DNA of 64,000 bases from JBBIPA01 sp963820495 (GTDB lineage: Bacteria; Chloroflexota; Dehalococcoidia; GIF9; UBA5629): positions 186,001 to 250,000 of the forward strand of contig CAWGAF010000002.1 of the NCBI GenBank assembly GCA_963820495.1. The letters run 5' to 3'. The stretch's first letter is position 1. Every line of letters starts with the position of its first letter. Below the pieces are notes generated by a model that was not told the origin of the DNA, did not search any database, and saw only the letters and a program-made list of their open reading frames with translations. Of the stretch, positions 25,494-34,929 are shown one piece after another. The position numbers were made by a program, and so were the translations under genes.

Positions 25494-26456
25494 TCATACC
25501 TTTTTAAGACGATATTTTTTCATCGGCTCAATGACTTCAAAAATAACTTTGTCTCCAACTTTTATCGTAGAGTGTCGTCTGTACCAATCTGCTAAATTTG
25601 CTTGAATGTAGACCCCTTTATCTGGATCACCAACCTGGGTGCCTGCTAGAGCTGAACTGACATATGTTTCAATTTCATCAATATCTGTCTCTAATTTGAA
25701 AGGCACTTTGTAACCAGGGAAAAAATGCCTATCTTGCTTTGGGATATAAAAAAGATGGTACCTAATAAAAGTAGGATTACCTATGACCAATTCTATTTGC
25801 TTCTTTGTACTGGTGTAACCTTTCTCACCATTGGCTATTTGGGGGATAACTATCACTTTAGGGGTAATAGCTTGATATAAAGGCTCAAATAAATGCGCAT
25901 GGACAGGCAATCCAATACCCTGCCTCGTAAAAGTCTTGAATTCTACTAAATTAAATCGTGAGATAGTTAAGCATCTTAGGGCTTCGTCTAACTCTCCAAT
26001 ATTCTGTTCTATAATTACTGTCAGCTCAGGTGGTTTGGAAATAAGTTCAGAAACAAATTTATATGTTTCAACAGGTTCGATTGCCTTTCTCACTTTCAGT
26101 TTCAGATAGTCATCTCCATCTATTATCCCATATATCAAATTTACTATTTCTTTTTGAGTGCTATGATTTTTTATGCCATTGATAAATTTGCTGACCTGGG
26201 TAACAACGTGATCGTATATGGAATGGCTGGATAGTTCCACCTCGACAATGTGCCAGCACGGATTGCTTCCTAAAACAATGGCATACCCGTCAGGTATCGT
26301 GACGATTCCTGCATTTGATTTTAGCTTTTGCTTGGTATCAAGATATATTGAGTTTTTGCCAAAGATATCCTGAGCGTGTTCTTTAACTACTTGTTCAAGA
26401 GCATCTTCGCTTGGCGGTTTCCAGAGTTCGTATTGCACACCATCTATTAGCAACAT
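25494..26456 (-). CDS. Uncharacterised protein with a possible PD-(D/E)XK nuclease-like core
   Basis: A 320-residue soluble protein. Residues 20-90 run helix (ALEQVVKEHAQDIFG), strand (IVTIPDGYAIVLG, Asp56), strand (WHIVEVELSS, Glu72 and Glu74), helix with Gln (VVTQVSKFI). This is the order seen in the NucS/PD-(D/E)XK superfamily, although Glu replaces the usual Lys. The central part has no recognised domain. The C-terminal 60 residues (GVYIQANLADWYRR ... KVGDKVIFEVIEP) look like a small beta-rich DNA- or sugar-binding module. Start ATG 26456 is backed by GGAGG. The stop of coaBC-side transcription is upstream; it is only 4 bp from coaBC and so likely co-transcribed. Function is a guess. Confidence 0.7.
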   Translation of the reverse strand: MLLIDGVQYELWKPPSEDALEQVVKEHAQDIFGKNSIYLDTKQKLKSNAGIVTIPDGYAIVLGSNPCWHIVEVELSSHSIYDHVVTQVSKFINGIKNHSTQKEIVNLIYGIIDGDDYLKLKVRKAIEPVETYKFVSELISKPPELTVIIEQNIGELDEALRCLTISRFNLVEFKTFTRQGIGLPVHAHLFEPLYQAITPKVIVIPQIANGEKGYTSTKKQIELVIGNPTFIRYHLFYIPKQDRHFFPGYKVPFKLETDIDEIETYVSSALAGTQVGDPDKGVYIQANLADWYRRHSTIKVGDKVIFEVIEPMKKYRLKKV

Positions 26457-26460
26457 CTCT

Positions 26461-27666
26461 CTACCTCCCAGCCTTATTAGCTAGAATCCTTGCCACTCTG
26501 TCCAAAATCCTATCCGCTACTTCTCTCTTGGGTAGAAGGGGGAGCTCTTCAGTTTTGCCATAATGGTCGATTATGATTACCTGGTTATTATCAGCGCCAA
26601 TGCCGCTGCCAGCAACAGTGATGTCATTGGCAATGATAAGATCAAGCTGTTTCTTCTGGAGTTTATCTTTAGCATTGGCTATAAGGTTACTGCTTTCAGC
26701 AGCAAATCCGACCCGGATGAAGTTGCCTTTTACTTCGCCGAGGATATCCGGTGTTCTCTCCAGTTCCAAGGTCAGGCTGGAGGAAGATTGCCGTTTTATC
26801 TTGTTTTTGGATGCTTTCGCTGGTCGGAAATCAGCTACGGCTGCTGCCATGATCAAGACATTGGCTTTTGCAGTGGCTTTTTTAACTGCCTCGTACATTT
26901 CCTGAGCGGTGCCAACATCAACCATGTCTATACTGATTGGCCTGAGCAATGCTGTGGGCGCGGTTACCAGTACTACCTGAGCACCACGGTCCCGGGCGGC
27001 TTCGGCCAGAGCATAGCCCATCTTGCCCGAGGAGTAATTGGTCAAACATCTCACTGGGTCGATCGGTTCCTTGGTACCACCAGCACTAATGACAACCCTT
27101 TTGCCAGCTAGGTCACCTTTTCTACCCAGTACTTGGCTTATAGCTCCCATAATCTGATTCACGTCAGTAAAGCGTCCCATACCAATTTTGCCCGAGGCAA
27201 GCCGTCCCCTTTCGGGGCCCACTACAATGAAATCTCGGGTTCGAAGTGTTTTTAGATTGTCCTGAGTGACAGTATTTTGGTACATATTGGCATGCATTGC
27301 TGGAGCCAAGATCACTGGAGCTTTAGTAGCCAGAACGGTACAGGTAAGCATGTTATCGGCTATGCCAGCGGCGAGCTTAGCGATTGTGTTTGCTGTGATT
27401 GGGGCGATGACCACCACATCAGCGGCATCTGCCAGAGCTATATGCGTAACACTATATTCCGAAGCTAGCTCGAACATTTCGGTAACTACGGGTCTGCCGG
27501 TGATATTGCGGAAGGTAAGCGGAGTAATGAATTCTGTAGCTGCGTCGGTCATAATGATCTCAACTCTAGCTCCAGCCTTGGTCAACTGGCTAGCCAGGTC
27601 AGCCGCCTTATAGGCAGCGATGCTACCAGTCACTCCTAATACTATGGTCTTGCCTTTCAAACTCAT
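26461..27666 (-). CDS. coaBC: Bifunctional phosphopantothenoylcysteine decarboxylase/phosphopantothenate-cysteine ligase
   Basis: A 401-residue fusion for two successive steps of coenzyme A synthesis. The N-terminal CoaC flavoprotein shows LGVTGSIAAYKAADLASQL and PAMHANMYQN. The C-terminal CoaB ligase shows VVISAGGTKEPIDPVRCLTN with YSSGKMGYALAEAA, and LIIANDI near the end. Normal length. The SD GGCAGGTG precedes ATG 27666. It follows coaX by 14 bp, so two CoA enzymes are made together. Confidence 0.96.
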   Translation of the reverse strand: MSLKGKTIVLGVTGSIAAYKAADLASQLTKAGARVEIIMTDAATEFITPLTFRNITGRPVVTEMFELASEYSVTHIALADAADVVVIAPITANTIAKLAAGIADNMLTCTVLATKAPVILAPAMHANMYQNTVTQDNLKTLRTRDFIVVGPERGRLASGKIGMGRFTDVNQIMGAISQVLGRKGDLAGKRVVISAGGTKEPIDPVRCLTNYSSGKMGYALAEAARDRGAQVVLVTAPTALLRPISIDMVDVGTAQEMYEAVKKATAKANVLIMAAAVADFRPAKASKNKIKRQSSSSLTLELERTPDILGEVKGNFIRVGFAAESSNLIANAKDKLQKKQLDLIIANDITVAGSGIGADNNQVIIIDHYGKTEELPLLPKREVADRILDRVARILANKAGR

Positions 27667-27680
27667 AATTCACCTGCCGT

Positions 27681-28448
27681 TTAGGTACTGTTCATATGGT
27701 AAATCAAACACAAACCGACTAAAGTCAAGTCAGGATTTACTACGTCAATTACCGATGTCTCCTGAGACAGAAGCTCGGAGTAACCTCCAGTAGCTACTAC
27801 CTTTGCCTTGCCTCCCAGTTCCTGCTTAATTCGGTTTACTATACCCTCGATCAATCCTACGTAACCAAAAACTACTCCCGATTGTATAGCAGCAATAGTA
27901 TTTGTGCCGATAACCTTTTTAGGATAGGTTAGGTCTACTCGGGGCAGCGCCGCAGTGTGGGTGAATAATGCCTCAGTGGCTATGGCAATCCCTGGGGCAA
28001 TAGCCCCCCCAAGATAGTCTCCATCTGCAGATACAGCATCAAAAGTGGTTGCTGTGCCCAGATCGATAACTATTACCTGACCTTTATATAATCTATGAGC
28101 TGCCACAGCGTTTGCTATGCGGTCAGCGCCAACTTCTTTGGGATTATCCATGCAGATTCGTACGCCTGTTTTGACCCCTGCTTCCACGACCAAGGGAGAG
28201 ATTTTGAAATAGCCCTTGCCGATTTCCTCGAAGGTGGTCACTAGCGGAGGCACTACACTGCACAGCACCGCATCTGTTATTTGTGATGCAGTTATACCCT
28301 GGCGTTCTAAAAGGTAAAGTATTAAACCTGCGTATTCGTCTGGCATAGTATGAATCCCGGTAGAGATGCGCATAGTGGTTTTGAGTTTATCTCCATCGAA
28401 TACACCGAGAATAATATTGGTATTACCGATATCGATTGCCAGTAACAT
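27681..28448 (-). CDS. coaX: Type III pantothenate kinase
   Basis: A 255-residue ASKHA-fold kinase that phosphorylates pantothenate, the first step of CoA synthesis. Diagnostic motifs: MLLAIDIGNTNIILGVFDG (phosphate 1), the NPKEVGADRIANAVAAH pantothenate segment, VIDLGTATTFDAV and GGAIAPGI. It lies between nnr (10 bp) and coaBC (14 bp) on one strand. Type III enzymes are not feedback-inhibited by CoA in known cases. Confidence 0.95.
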   Translation of the reverse strand: MLLAIDIGNTNIILGVFDGDKLKTTMRISTGIHTMPDEYAGLILYLLERQGITASQITDAVLCSVVPPLVTTFEEIGKGYFKISPLVVEAGVKTGVRICMDNPKEVGADRIANAVAAHRLYKGQVIVIDLGTATTFDAVSADGDYLGGAIAPGIAIATEALFTHTAALPRVDLTYPKKVIGTNTIAAIQSGVVFGYVGLIEGIVNRIKQELGGKAKVVATGGYSELLSQETSVIDVVNPDLTLVGLCLIYHMNST

Positions 28449-28458
28449 TATTTGAAAT

Positions 28459-30021
28459 TTATTCCTTCTGTCTAAGTTTTTTTATCACCTGGGGCAGTTT
28501 GGGCAGCAAGTCACTGGCTAACATGCCGGCATCGCCGATTTCCTGCCTGACTAAATTTCCAGCTTGGGCATGAAGGTAAACACCGCAAGCTGCGGCATCG
28601 AAGGGAGACAAACCCTGCGCTACCAATCCTGCAATCACTCCAGTGAGGACATCACCTGTGCCTGCTGAGGCTAACCCCGGGTTAGCTTCTTGGCTGATTT
28701 TAGTCTGTCCGTTAGGTGCAGCAATAATTGTATAAGCCCCTTTAAGCACCACTACCTTCTGCCACTCTCTGGCTGCTTTCTGGGCAATTTCTAGTCGCTC
28801 CTGTTGTATCTTATCTACGGAAACTCCAGTCAATCGTGCCATTTCTCCAGGGTGTGGTGTAAGTATAACATCCTTATCTAGCTTCTGCCACCACTGCGGT
28901 ATAGGAGCCAGAGTATTTAGAGCATCAGCGTCTAGAACCAGAGGCATGGAATGAGCCTGAGATAGAGTAAACAGGGTTGCCTTGACGAACTCGATAGTTT
29001 CAGCGTTTCGCCCCAGCCCACAACCCATAAGTAGAACATTATAGTCCGGTAGATGCTTTTGCAAAACTGATGTTGCTTCTGAGGCAATTATGCCTGTAGC
29101 GGCTTCTGGTAGTGGGATATAGGTTACCTCAGTTAATTTCGACGCCAGGATTGGCTGTAGACTTTGTGCTGTGCTCAAGGTTACTAAGCCAGCACCTACC
29201 CTGGCTGCTCCCATGCAAGCGAGATAGGCAGCTCCAATATAATTGACCGAGCCAGCGACTACCAGCACTTTGCCAAAAGTTCCTTTGTTGGCGCTAGCGG
29301 GGCGCTTAGGCAGTACTGTTTTTATCCAATCTTCGGTGATAAGTTCCGTGATTATGTTCTGTGCCAAAGATGGTGGTATGCCAATGTCAGCGATAATAAT
29401 TTCTCCAGCTCTTTCCGCGCCAGGGAAGTTATACAAGCCTGGTTTAGGATAGCCAAGAGTGATGGTAGCATTAGCGTAGGGACAACTTGAGTCAACGACT
29501 CCCGTATTAGCATCGAGGCCGGAAGGTACATCGACGGCGATGATGAAAAGTTCAGGGCGTTTCTCCTTAGCTGCTATAACTCTCGTCATTACTTGCTTGA
29601 ATAAACCTTCGATTGTACGGCTTCTACCAGTACCAAAGATAGCATCGATAACTACTTCTGAAGTAACTAGGCATTTGTTCAGTCTGGTGAAGTTTTTGTC
29701 CTGCTCAGCATTAATAGTGGTTATGTTCCGATCTTGAGTCAGTTTAAAGTTTTTATCATCAGTTGAGCGCTGGCTGCACAGGTAAAGGCAGACCTCGGCT
29801 CCCAAGTCTTCAAGATATCGTGCTGCCACCAGCCCATCGCCGCCGTTATTGCCTGGTCCTGTTAGAATTAATACATGTTTACCGATAATGCTGCCCAGCA
29901 GTTTTTTTGTTTCTTCGGCTACAGCACGGCCAGCATTTTCCATAAGTATTTCGGTAGTAAAACCGATGTCCGCAGCACTGTGGTCAATCTGGCGCATTTG
30001 CTCCGCAGTTACAACTTTCAT
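28459..30021 (-). CDS. nnr: Bifunctional NAD(P)H-hydrate repair enzyme (epimerase + dehydratase)
   Basis: A 520-residue fusion. The N-terminal YjeF epimerase domain shows ILTGPGNNGGDGLVAARYL and DAIFGTGRSR, then VPSGLDANTG. The C-terminal ADP-dependent dehydratase shows LTPHPGEMARL and NPGLASAGTGDVLTGVIAGL. It repairs hydrated, inactive NADH and NADPH. Full length for the family. It begins the nnr-coaX-coaBC run, a cofactor maintenance group. ATG 30021 has AGGTGGG upstream. Confidence 0.96.
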   Translation of the reverse strand: MKVVTAEQMRQIDHSAADIGFTTEILMENAGRAVAEETKKLLGSIIGKHVLILTGPGNNGGDGLVAARYLEDLGAEVCLYLCSQRSTDDKNFKLTQDRNITTINAEQDKNFTRLNKCLVTSEVVIDAIFGTGRSRTIEGLFKQVMTRVIAAKEKRPELFIIAVDVPSGLDANTGVVDSSCPYANATITLGYPKPGLYNFPGAERAGEIIIADIGIPPSLAQNIITELITEDWIKTVLPKRPASANKGTFGKVLVVAGSVNYIGAAYLACMGAARVGAGLVTLSTAQSLQPILASKLTEVTYIPLPEAATGIIASEATSVLQKHLPDYNVLLMGCGLGRNAETIEFVKATLFTLSQAHSMPLVLDADALNTLAPIPQWWQKLDKDVILTPHPGEMARLTGVSVDKIQQERLEIAQKAAREWQKVVVLKGAYTIIAAPNGQTKISQEANPGLASAGTGDVLTGVIAGLVAQGLSPFDAAACGVYLHAQAGNLVRQEIGDAGMLASDLLPKLPQVIKKLRQKE

Positions 30022-30040
30022 ACGTTTATCCCACCTTTGA

Positions 30041-30523
30041 TTAGTTCTGTTTCTGGGTCATAAATTCCTTAAGTTCTTTACTCATAGCCTGCCAGTGTGT
30101 TCCTCTCCAGAATATGCGGTGACATGACGGACATTCCATAAAATAGCTCTGAGTTTTCAGAACATGAGGAGGAACTAGGTTGCGTACCTCGTCTTTGTGC
30201 CGTTCTATCAAGTCCTGGTTACATTCCAAACAGACGGAGAAAGGCTTAAACTGATAGTCTAAATCTAAGGCGCTGGCTATTTGTCTGAGTTGGGTTTTAG
30301 GGTCGTCTCCCTCTATGAGAACTGCCTTTAGCTTGCCACTGGTAACTAACCGTCGTTTAGTAATCTGTGAGTCTTTGGTTAAGATTACTCTGTTTTCGTT
30401 TAAAGCAATTTTAATCATCTTGCCATCGTCTTCATCATTGAATAGCAGAGCATCATAACCCATTATTCTCAGCCATTTCGCCAGCTTGCCGGCATTGATA
30501 TCAACGATAAACTTGATATCCAT
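30041..30523 (-). CDS. Mut7-C RNase domain protein
   Basis: A 160-residue protein with the Mut7-C fold, a PIN-like RNase domain (FIVDINAGKLAKWLRIMGYD, then RVILTKDS), followed by a C-terminal zinc ribbon with VCLECNQDL and MECPSCHRIFWRGTH (two CxxC pairs). Typical length for the stand-alone bacterial and archaeal form. It is 20 bp upstream of nnr on the same strand. The presumed role is RNA processing or decay; no specific substrate is known. Confidence 0.88.
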   Translation of the reverse strand: MDIKFIVDINAGKLAKWLRIMGYDALLFNDEDDGKMIKIALNENRVILTKDSQITKRRLVTSGKLKAVLIEGDDPKTQLRQIASALDLDYQFKPFSVCLECNQDLIERHKDEVRNLVPPHVLKTQSYFMECPSCHRIFWRGTHWQAMSKELKEFMTQKQN

Positions 30524-30549
30524 AGCCTATCCTACACCAAAACTCTGAT

Positions 30550-31218
30550 TCAGCCAATAGTAAATGGATTGAAGTTGGTTTTACGGTCATAGACATCAGT
30601 ATTTTCTTTTCGCTTTAGATAATTCACCACGACGTAGGTAAGCGGTGTGGCTATAATTTCATAGACTGATTTCAGCAGCCAGTGACTTAGAATCATGATA
30701 CCCAGCACGGAGAAAGGCAATACTCCAACAAATGCAATGGTCAGCACTATTAGAGTATCGATACCCTGTCCTGCCAAAGTAGAGCCGATGGTTCTTGACC
30801 AGAGCCATCGACCTCTGGTAGCAACTTTCATTTTAGCCAGAATGAAAGAATTAGCAAACTCACCAGCAAGGTAAGCAGTAAAGGAAGCAATTAAAAAGCG
30901 AGGTGTATTGCCTAGGATACGCTCGTAGGCAGATTGTGCTTCAAATACTGGTGCTGGAGGCAATAATCCTCCTATCCAAAAGGCTATCACAGCGATTAAA
31001 TTGCAAATAAAGCCCAGCCAGATTACCAGCCGTGCCTGTTTATATCCGTAAACCTCAGTTAAGACATCGCCACAGATGTAATTTATTGGGAAAATAATTA
31101 TGGCTGCAGGAATAATGATATTGACAATTGCAATTTGCTTAACGATGAGGATATTGGCTGTAATTAAGCAGGTGATAAAAAGGGCGGATAAAACTAAAAA
31201 TCTAATTGAAACAGTCAT
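30550..31218 (-). CDS. Queuosine precursor transporter (VUT family)
   Basis: A 222-residue integral membrane protein with about six hydrophobic segments and the VUT/YhhQ signatures IFPINYICGDVLTEVYGYKQ and GSTLAGQGIDTLIVL. Members import preQ0, preQ1 or queuine for tRNA queuosine modification. No queuosine synthesis genes are in the window, which fits salvage. It starts at ATG 31218, in a 190-bp region divergent from the sugar cassette. I looked for a preQ1 riboswitch in that leader and did not see a convincing one. Confidence 0.9.
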   Translation of the reverse strand: MTVSIRFLVLSALFITCLITANILIVKQIAIVNIIIPAAIIIFPINYICGDVLTEVYGYKQARLVIWLGFICNLIAVIAFWIGGLLPPAPVFEAQSAYERILGNTPRFLIASFTAYLAGEFANSFILAKMKVATRGRWLWSRTIGSTLAGQGIDTLIVLTIAFVGVLPFSVLGIMILSHWLLKSVYEIIATPLTYVVVNYLKRKENTDVYDRKTNFNPFTIG

Positions 31219-31426
31219 TTTAAAAGCTCTTGCCTTATATTAAAACTAATTTTGGAGTCGCACTTGGTTTAAGGTGTCATCTTTATCTGATGGCAGTTAA
31301 TTTCATGTTATATTGCGAATACCATGCCTAAAAATTCTCTTCTATTTTAGCACAATATCTACTTGATAAATTGCCATTAAAGCGATATAGTTTCGATAGT
31401 TGACTTGAATGTGGAGGGTATTAACT

Positions 31427-32422
31427 ATGAACATTCTTAGTATTGGTAAGATCAGGGGGTTGCAGCAAATTTCAAATGCCAAGGGCGTTTTTGTAATTTG
31501 TGCCATTGATCATAGAGGGTCACTCCGATCTACTTTAGAAAAAGAGTTGGCTCGAAAAGTTGGGTATCAGGAAATAGTGCAGTACAAATCTGATATTTGT
31601 AGTGTCCTGGCTCCTTATGCCAGTGCTGTTTTATTAGACCCTATCTATGGCGCTGCTCAAAGCATTGCTGGAGGGGTTTTGCCAGGTTGTACTGGGTTGC
31701 TAGTTAGTGTGGAGGCTACTGGCTATCAAAATAATCCCGAAGGACGTTTGACTACTTTGCTGGATGGTTGGAGTGTGGAAAAAGTCAAACGGATGGGCGG
31801 CTCGGCTATTAAAATACTGGTATATTACCGTCCCGATTTGATGGATGTGGCTAAGAAGCAATTAGAAACAGTGCGATCCGTAGCTGAGGAGTGTATAAAG
31901 CACGACTTGCCTTTTCTCGTTGAACCAGTTAGTTACCCTGTACAAGATGAGAAAGCTGATTTAATGCAGTTCGCTATGAAAAAGCCTAGCTTGGTAATCG
32001 AAACTGCTCGCCAGATAACTGAGTTGCCGATCGATGTCCTTAAATCAGAATTCCCTGCTGATCTTAACTATGAGAAAGATAAGGCAAAGGTTTTAGAAGC
32101 GTGCCAGAAACTAAGTGAGGTTTCACATGTACCGTGGGTGCTGTTGAGTGCTGGGGTAGACTATAAAATGTTTCGTGAGCAGGTTAAACTAGCTTGCCAG
32201 GCGGGAGCATCTGGCTTCCTCGGAGGGCGAGCTATTTGGCAGGAAGCATTGCGATTTGCGGATAGGGAACAGAGAATTAAATACTTGAAGACTGTTATAG
32301 CGGATAGGTTGAAAGAACTTGCTGAAATAACTAACAAATATGCTGTTCCCTGGTACCGCAAACCAGGTATTGCTATTACTGAGCTGGCTAATATTTCGGA
32401 AGACTGGTATAGAGTTTATTAA
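31427..32422 (+). CDS. LacD-type tagatose/fructose 1,6-bisphosphate class I aldolase
   Basis: A 331-residue protein of the LacD/DhnA-like class I aldolase group: FVICAIDHRGSLRSTL, LDPIYGAAQSI, then KMGGSAIKILVYYRP, FLVEPVSY and DVLKSEFPADL carrying the probable Schiff-base lysine, with SGFLGGRAIW near the end. The ATG at 31427 is preferred over an earlier ATG at 31409 because GGAGGG lies just before it. It would split a hexose bisphosphate to triose phosphates. It begins a tight three-gene cassette with pyruvate kinase (8 bp gap) and a PfkB kinase. Confidence 0.85.
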   Translation: MNILSIGKIRGLQQISNAKGVFVICAIDHRGSLRSTLEKELARKVGYQEIVQYKSDICSVLAPYASAVLLDPIYGAAQSIAGGVLPGCTGLLVSVEATGYQNNPEGRLTTLLDGWSVEKVKRMGGSAIKILVYYRPDLMDVAKKQLETVRSVAEECIKHDLPFLVEPVSYPVQDEKADLMQFAMKKPSLVIETARQITELPIDVLKSEFPADLNYEKDKAKVLEACQKLSEVSHVPWVLLSAGVDYKMFREQVKLACQAGASGFLGGRAIWQEALRFADREQRIKYLKTVIADRLKELAEITNKYAVPWYRKPGIAITELANISEDWYRVY

Positions 32423-32430
32423 GTAAAAGC

Positions 32431-33873
32431 ATGTCTTTTAGCGATTCGCAGGATAATCTATCTAGAAGGACCAAGATAGTTTGCACAATTGGTCCGAGCA
32501 GCAACTCAGCCTCTGCTATTGCAGAGTTGCTCAAGACTGGCCTGGATGTGGCGCGGATTAACTTTTCCCATGGTACTTACAGGGAACATGCCAGATATAT
32601 AAGCACGATTCGGCGAGTTGCTAAACAGCTTGGTTTACCTGTAGCCATAATGCAAGATCTTCCAGGTCCAAAGGATAGGACTGGTAAGGTCAAAAAAGGT
32701 GGGATCGTGCTTAGATCAGGTGATGATTTTATACTTACCACTAGGCAGGTCTTAGGAGACGAACAGCAGGTTTCAGTAGACTTGCCAGATTTACCTAAGC
32801 ATGTAAAGCTGGGCGAAATAGTATTCCTTAGCGATGGTACTATAAAGCTTGAGATAACAGCTATAAGCACCGCTGACATAAAATGCAAAGTTGTAACCGG
32901 GGGCAGATTAGGTGACAATCAGGGTGTTAATGTTCCTGGAGCTAACTTTGGGATTACCTCTATTACTGACGATGATTGGAGACATCTTGCCTTCGGAGTG
33001 AAGCACAAGGTGGATTTTGTAGCGGTATCCTTTATTAAAGAAGCTGAAGACATTCTAAAAGTCAGGCGCTTTTTACAAGAGCAAGGATCGACTTCGATGC
33101 TTGTCGCCAAAATCGAGAGGCGTGAAGCACTGAGTAATCTTGACGGTATTTTAGAAGCAGCCGATGGAGTGATGGTTGCCCGTGGTGACCTGGGTATTGA
33201 TATTCCCATCCAGAAAGTACCTATAGCTCAGAAGCAAATTATTCAGAAATGTAATCGGCTGGGTAAGCCGGTAATTGTAGCTACTCAGATGCTGGAGTCA
33301 ATGGTGGATGCGCCACGTCCTACCCGGGCTGAGGTTACTGATGTTGCCAATGCTATTTTTGATGGTGCTGATGCTGTAATGTTATCTGAAGAGACAGCCA
33401 TTGGGCAATATCCAATAGAAGCCGTGTCAATGATGGCGCAGGTTGCATTGGAAGCGGAAGCAGCTTTGCCTTATGATGAGATTCTGATAAATAAAGGTAA
33501 AGACCTCCAATCCCAAACCGATGATGCCATTAGTTATGCTGCTTGCCATACTGCACATCAACTGGGGGCAACTGCAATTATTGCTTTCACCTCTTCTGGA
33601 AGCACTGCCCGACGTGTTGCCAAGTATCGTCCTGAAGTGCCAATACTGGCAATTACTCCCAGTGAGGTGACCAGAAGACAGCTTTTGCTATCATGGGGCG
33701 TTCGTTCCTTCCGAATTGCTGTGGCTTTAAAAATAGCAGATTTGTTTACTCAAGGGGCAAGGGTAGCTAAAGAATCAGGGTTGGCTGATAGTGGAGATTT
33801 AGTTGTAATCACCGGGGGTGTGCCCATTGGAGTATCCGGGAGCACGAACCTGCTGAAGGTAGAAAGAATTTAG
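32431..33873 (+). CDS. pyk: Pyruvate kinase
   Basis: A 480-residue pyruvate kinase. Seen: RTKIVCTIGPSS, ARINFSHGTY, the active-site MVARGDLGIDIP, and EVTDVANAIFDGADAVMLSEETAIG. It catalyses PEP + ADP to pyruvate + ATP. Standard length with the usual C-terminal allosteric domain and no PEP-synthase-like extension. Its stop codon directly touches the ATG of the next gene, so the two are translated together. Confidence 0.96.
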   Translation: MSFSDSQDNLSRRTKIVCTIGPSSNSASAIAELLKTGLDVARINFSHGTYREHARYISTIRRVAKQLGLPVAIMQDLPGPKDRTGKVKKGGIVLRSGDDFILTTRQVLGDEQQVSVDLPDLPKHVKLGEIVFLSDGTIKLEITAISTADIKCKVVTGGRLGDNQGVNVPGANFGITSITDDDWRHLAFGVKHKVDFVAVSFIKEAEDILKVRRFLQEQGSTSMLVAKIERREALSNLDGILEAADGVMVARGDLGIDIPIQKVPIAQKQIIQKCNRLGKPVIVATQMLESMVDAPRPTRAEVTDVANAIFDGADAVMLSEETAIGQYPIEAVSMMAQVALEAEAALPYDEILINKGKDLQSQTDDAISYAACHTAHQLGATAIIAFTSSGSTARRVAKYRPEVPILAITPSEVTRRQLLLSWGVRSFRIAVALKIADLFTQGARVAKESGLADSGDLVVITGGVPIGVSGSTNLLKVERI

Positions 33874-34803
33874 ATGATTGCTACAGTAACTTTTAATCCG
33901 AGTTTGGATAAGACTGTTATGGTTGATGGGCTAGTTATAGACGAGGCTAATAGATGGACTAACTTTAGTCGTTATCCCGGTGGCAAGGGGATTAATGTAT
34001 CCCGAGTTATCCACGAGTTAGGGGGAGATACCATTGCTTATGGTTTCATTGGTGGTTTTGATGGCGAAGTGTTAAAGCAATTGCTACAGCAGCAAGGGGT
34101 GCCATTTGACTTCACTCCTATTAATGGAGAAATAAGGAGCAATTTTATTATCACAGATTTGAAGACTCATCGCCAGACCAGAATCGATGCTCCGGGACCA
34201 CTGATTTCCAAAGAAGAACTTGCTGATCTAAAAAGCAAAATAAGAGACATTAAACCCAAGCCTGAATTTTTAGTCTTATCTGGTAGTGTACCGCCGGGAA
34301 TTCCTGTAGATATTTATCGAGGGTTTATAGAGGTAGCTAAAAAACAGGGTGTTAAAACTCTACTTGATTCTGATGACGAGTGGCTGAAGGAGGGGATAAA
34401 GGCTAAACCCAATGTTATCAAACCTAATGTTCATGAGGCTGAGGAGCTGCTTGAGGTAAAGCTAAAAAGCGAGGCAGCAATTGTCCAGGCGGTGAAAACA
34501 CTGCTTGCCCAGGGAATTGAAATCGTAGCAATTTCAAGAGGTGGCGGTGCATTTATAATATCTGATGGTAGTGAGATTCTAAAGTTAATGCCTCCTCAAG
34601 TAAAAGTGCGAAGTACTGTGGGTGCCGGTGATTCGGCAGTAGCTGGGCTGATTATGAAGTTAAGCCAGGGTGCTGGTCTTGAAGAAGCCGCTTGTTTAGC
34701 AGTGGCTGCTGGCGCCGCCACTGCTTTAACCACGGGTGTCGAACTCTGCCATAGAGAGGATGTAGAAAGATTACTTCCTTTAGTGAAGGTGGAGAGGTTG
34801 TAG
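33874..34803 (+). CDS. PfkB-family sugar kinase (1-phosphofructokinase/tagatose-6-phosphate kinase type)
   Basis: A 309-residue ribokinase-fold kinase: MIATVTFNPSLDKTV at the N-terminus, the GGKGINVSRVIHELGG signature, LSGSVPPGIP and the anion hole/base motif STVGAGDSAVAG. This is the FruK/LacC branch, which phosphorylates fructose 1-phosphate, tagatose 6-phosphate or fructose 6-phosphate. With the aldolase and pyruvate kinase in front it may provide a Pfk-Fba-Pyk mini-glycolysis. The specific sugar phosphate is not settled by sequence. Confidence 0.9.
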   Translation: MIATVTFNPSLDKTVMVDGLVIDEANRWTNFSRYPGGKGINVSRVIHELGGDTIAYGFIGGFDGEVLKQLLQQQGVPFDFTPINGEIRSNFIITDLKTHRQTRIDAPGPLISKEELADLKSKIRDIKPKPEFLVLSGSVPPGIPVDIYRGFIEVAKKQGVKTLLDSDDEWLKEGIKAKPNVIKPNVHEAEELLEVKLKSEAAIVQAVKTLLAQGIEIVAISRGGGAFIISDGSEILKLMPPQVKVRSTVGAGDSAVAGLIMKLSQGAGLEEAACLAVAAGAATALTTGVELCHREDVERLLPLVKVERL

Positions 34804-34929
34804 CATTTTTCAGAGCAGTTTACTGTTTTGCTGGGTCGAACATGATTTGGGATTCTCGCCTTGTCTAATTTCTGGGCGCACTAATCGGCATAATCACATT
34901 TAAGGAAAACAGCTTAATTCAAATCTGTA

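Noticed and set aside
31219..31426. preQ1 riboswitch in front of the queuosine precursor transporter
   Set aside because: I could not find a convincing preQ1 aptamer hairpin and A-rich tail; only a sequence model search could change this.
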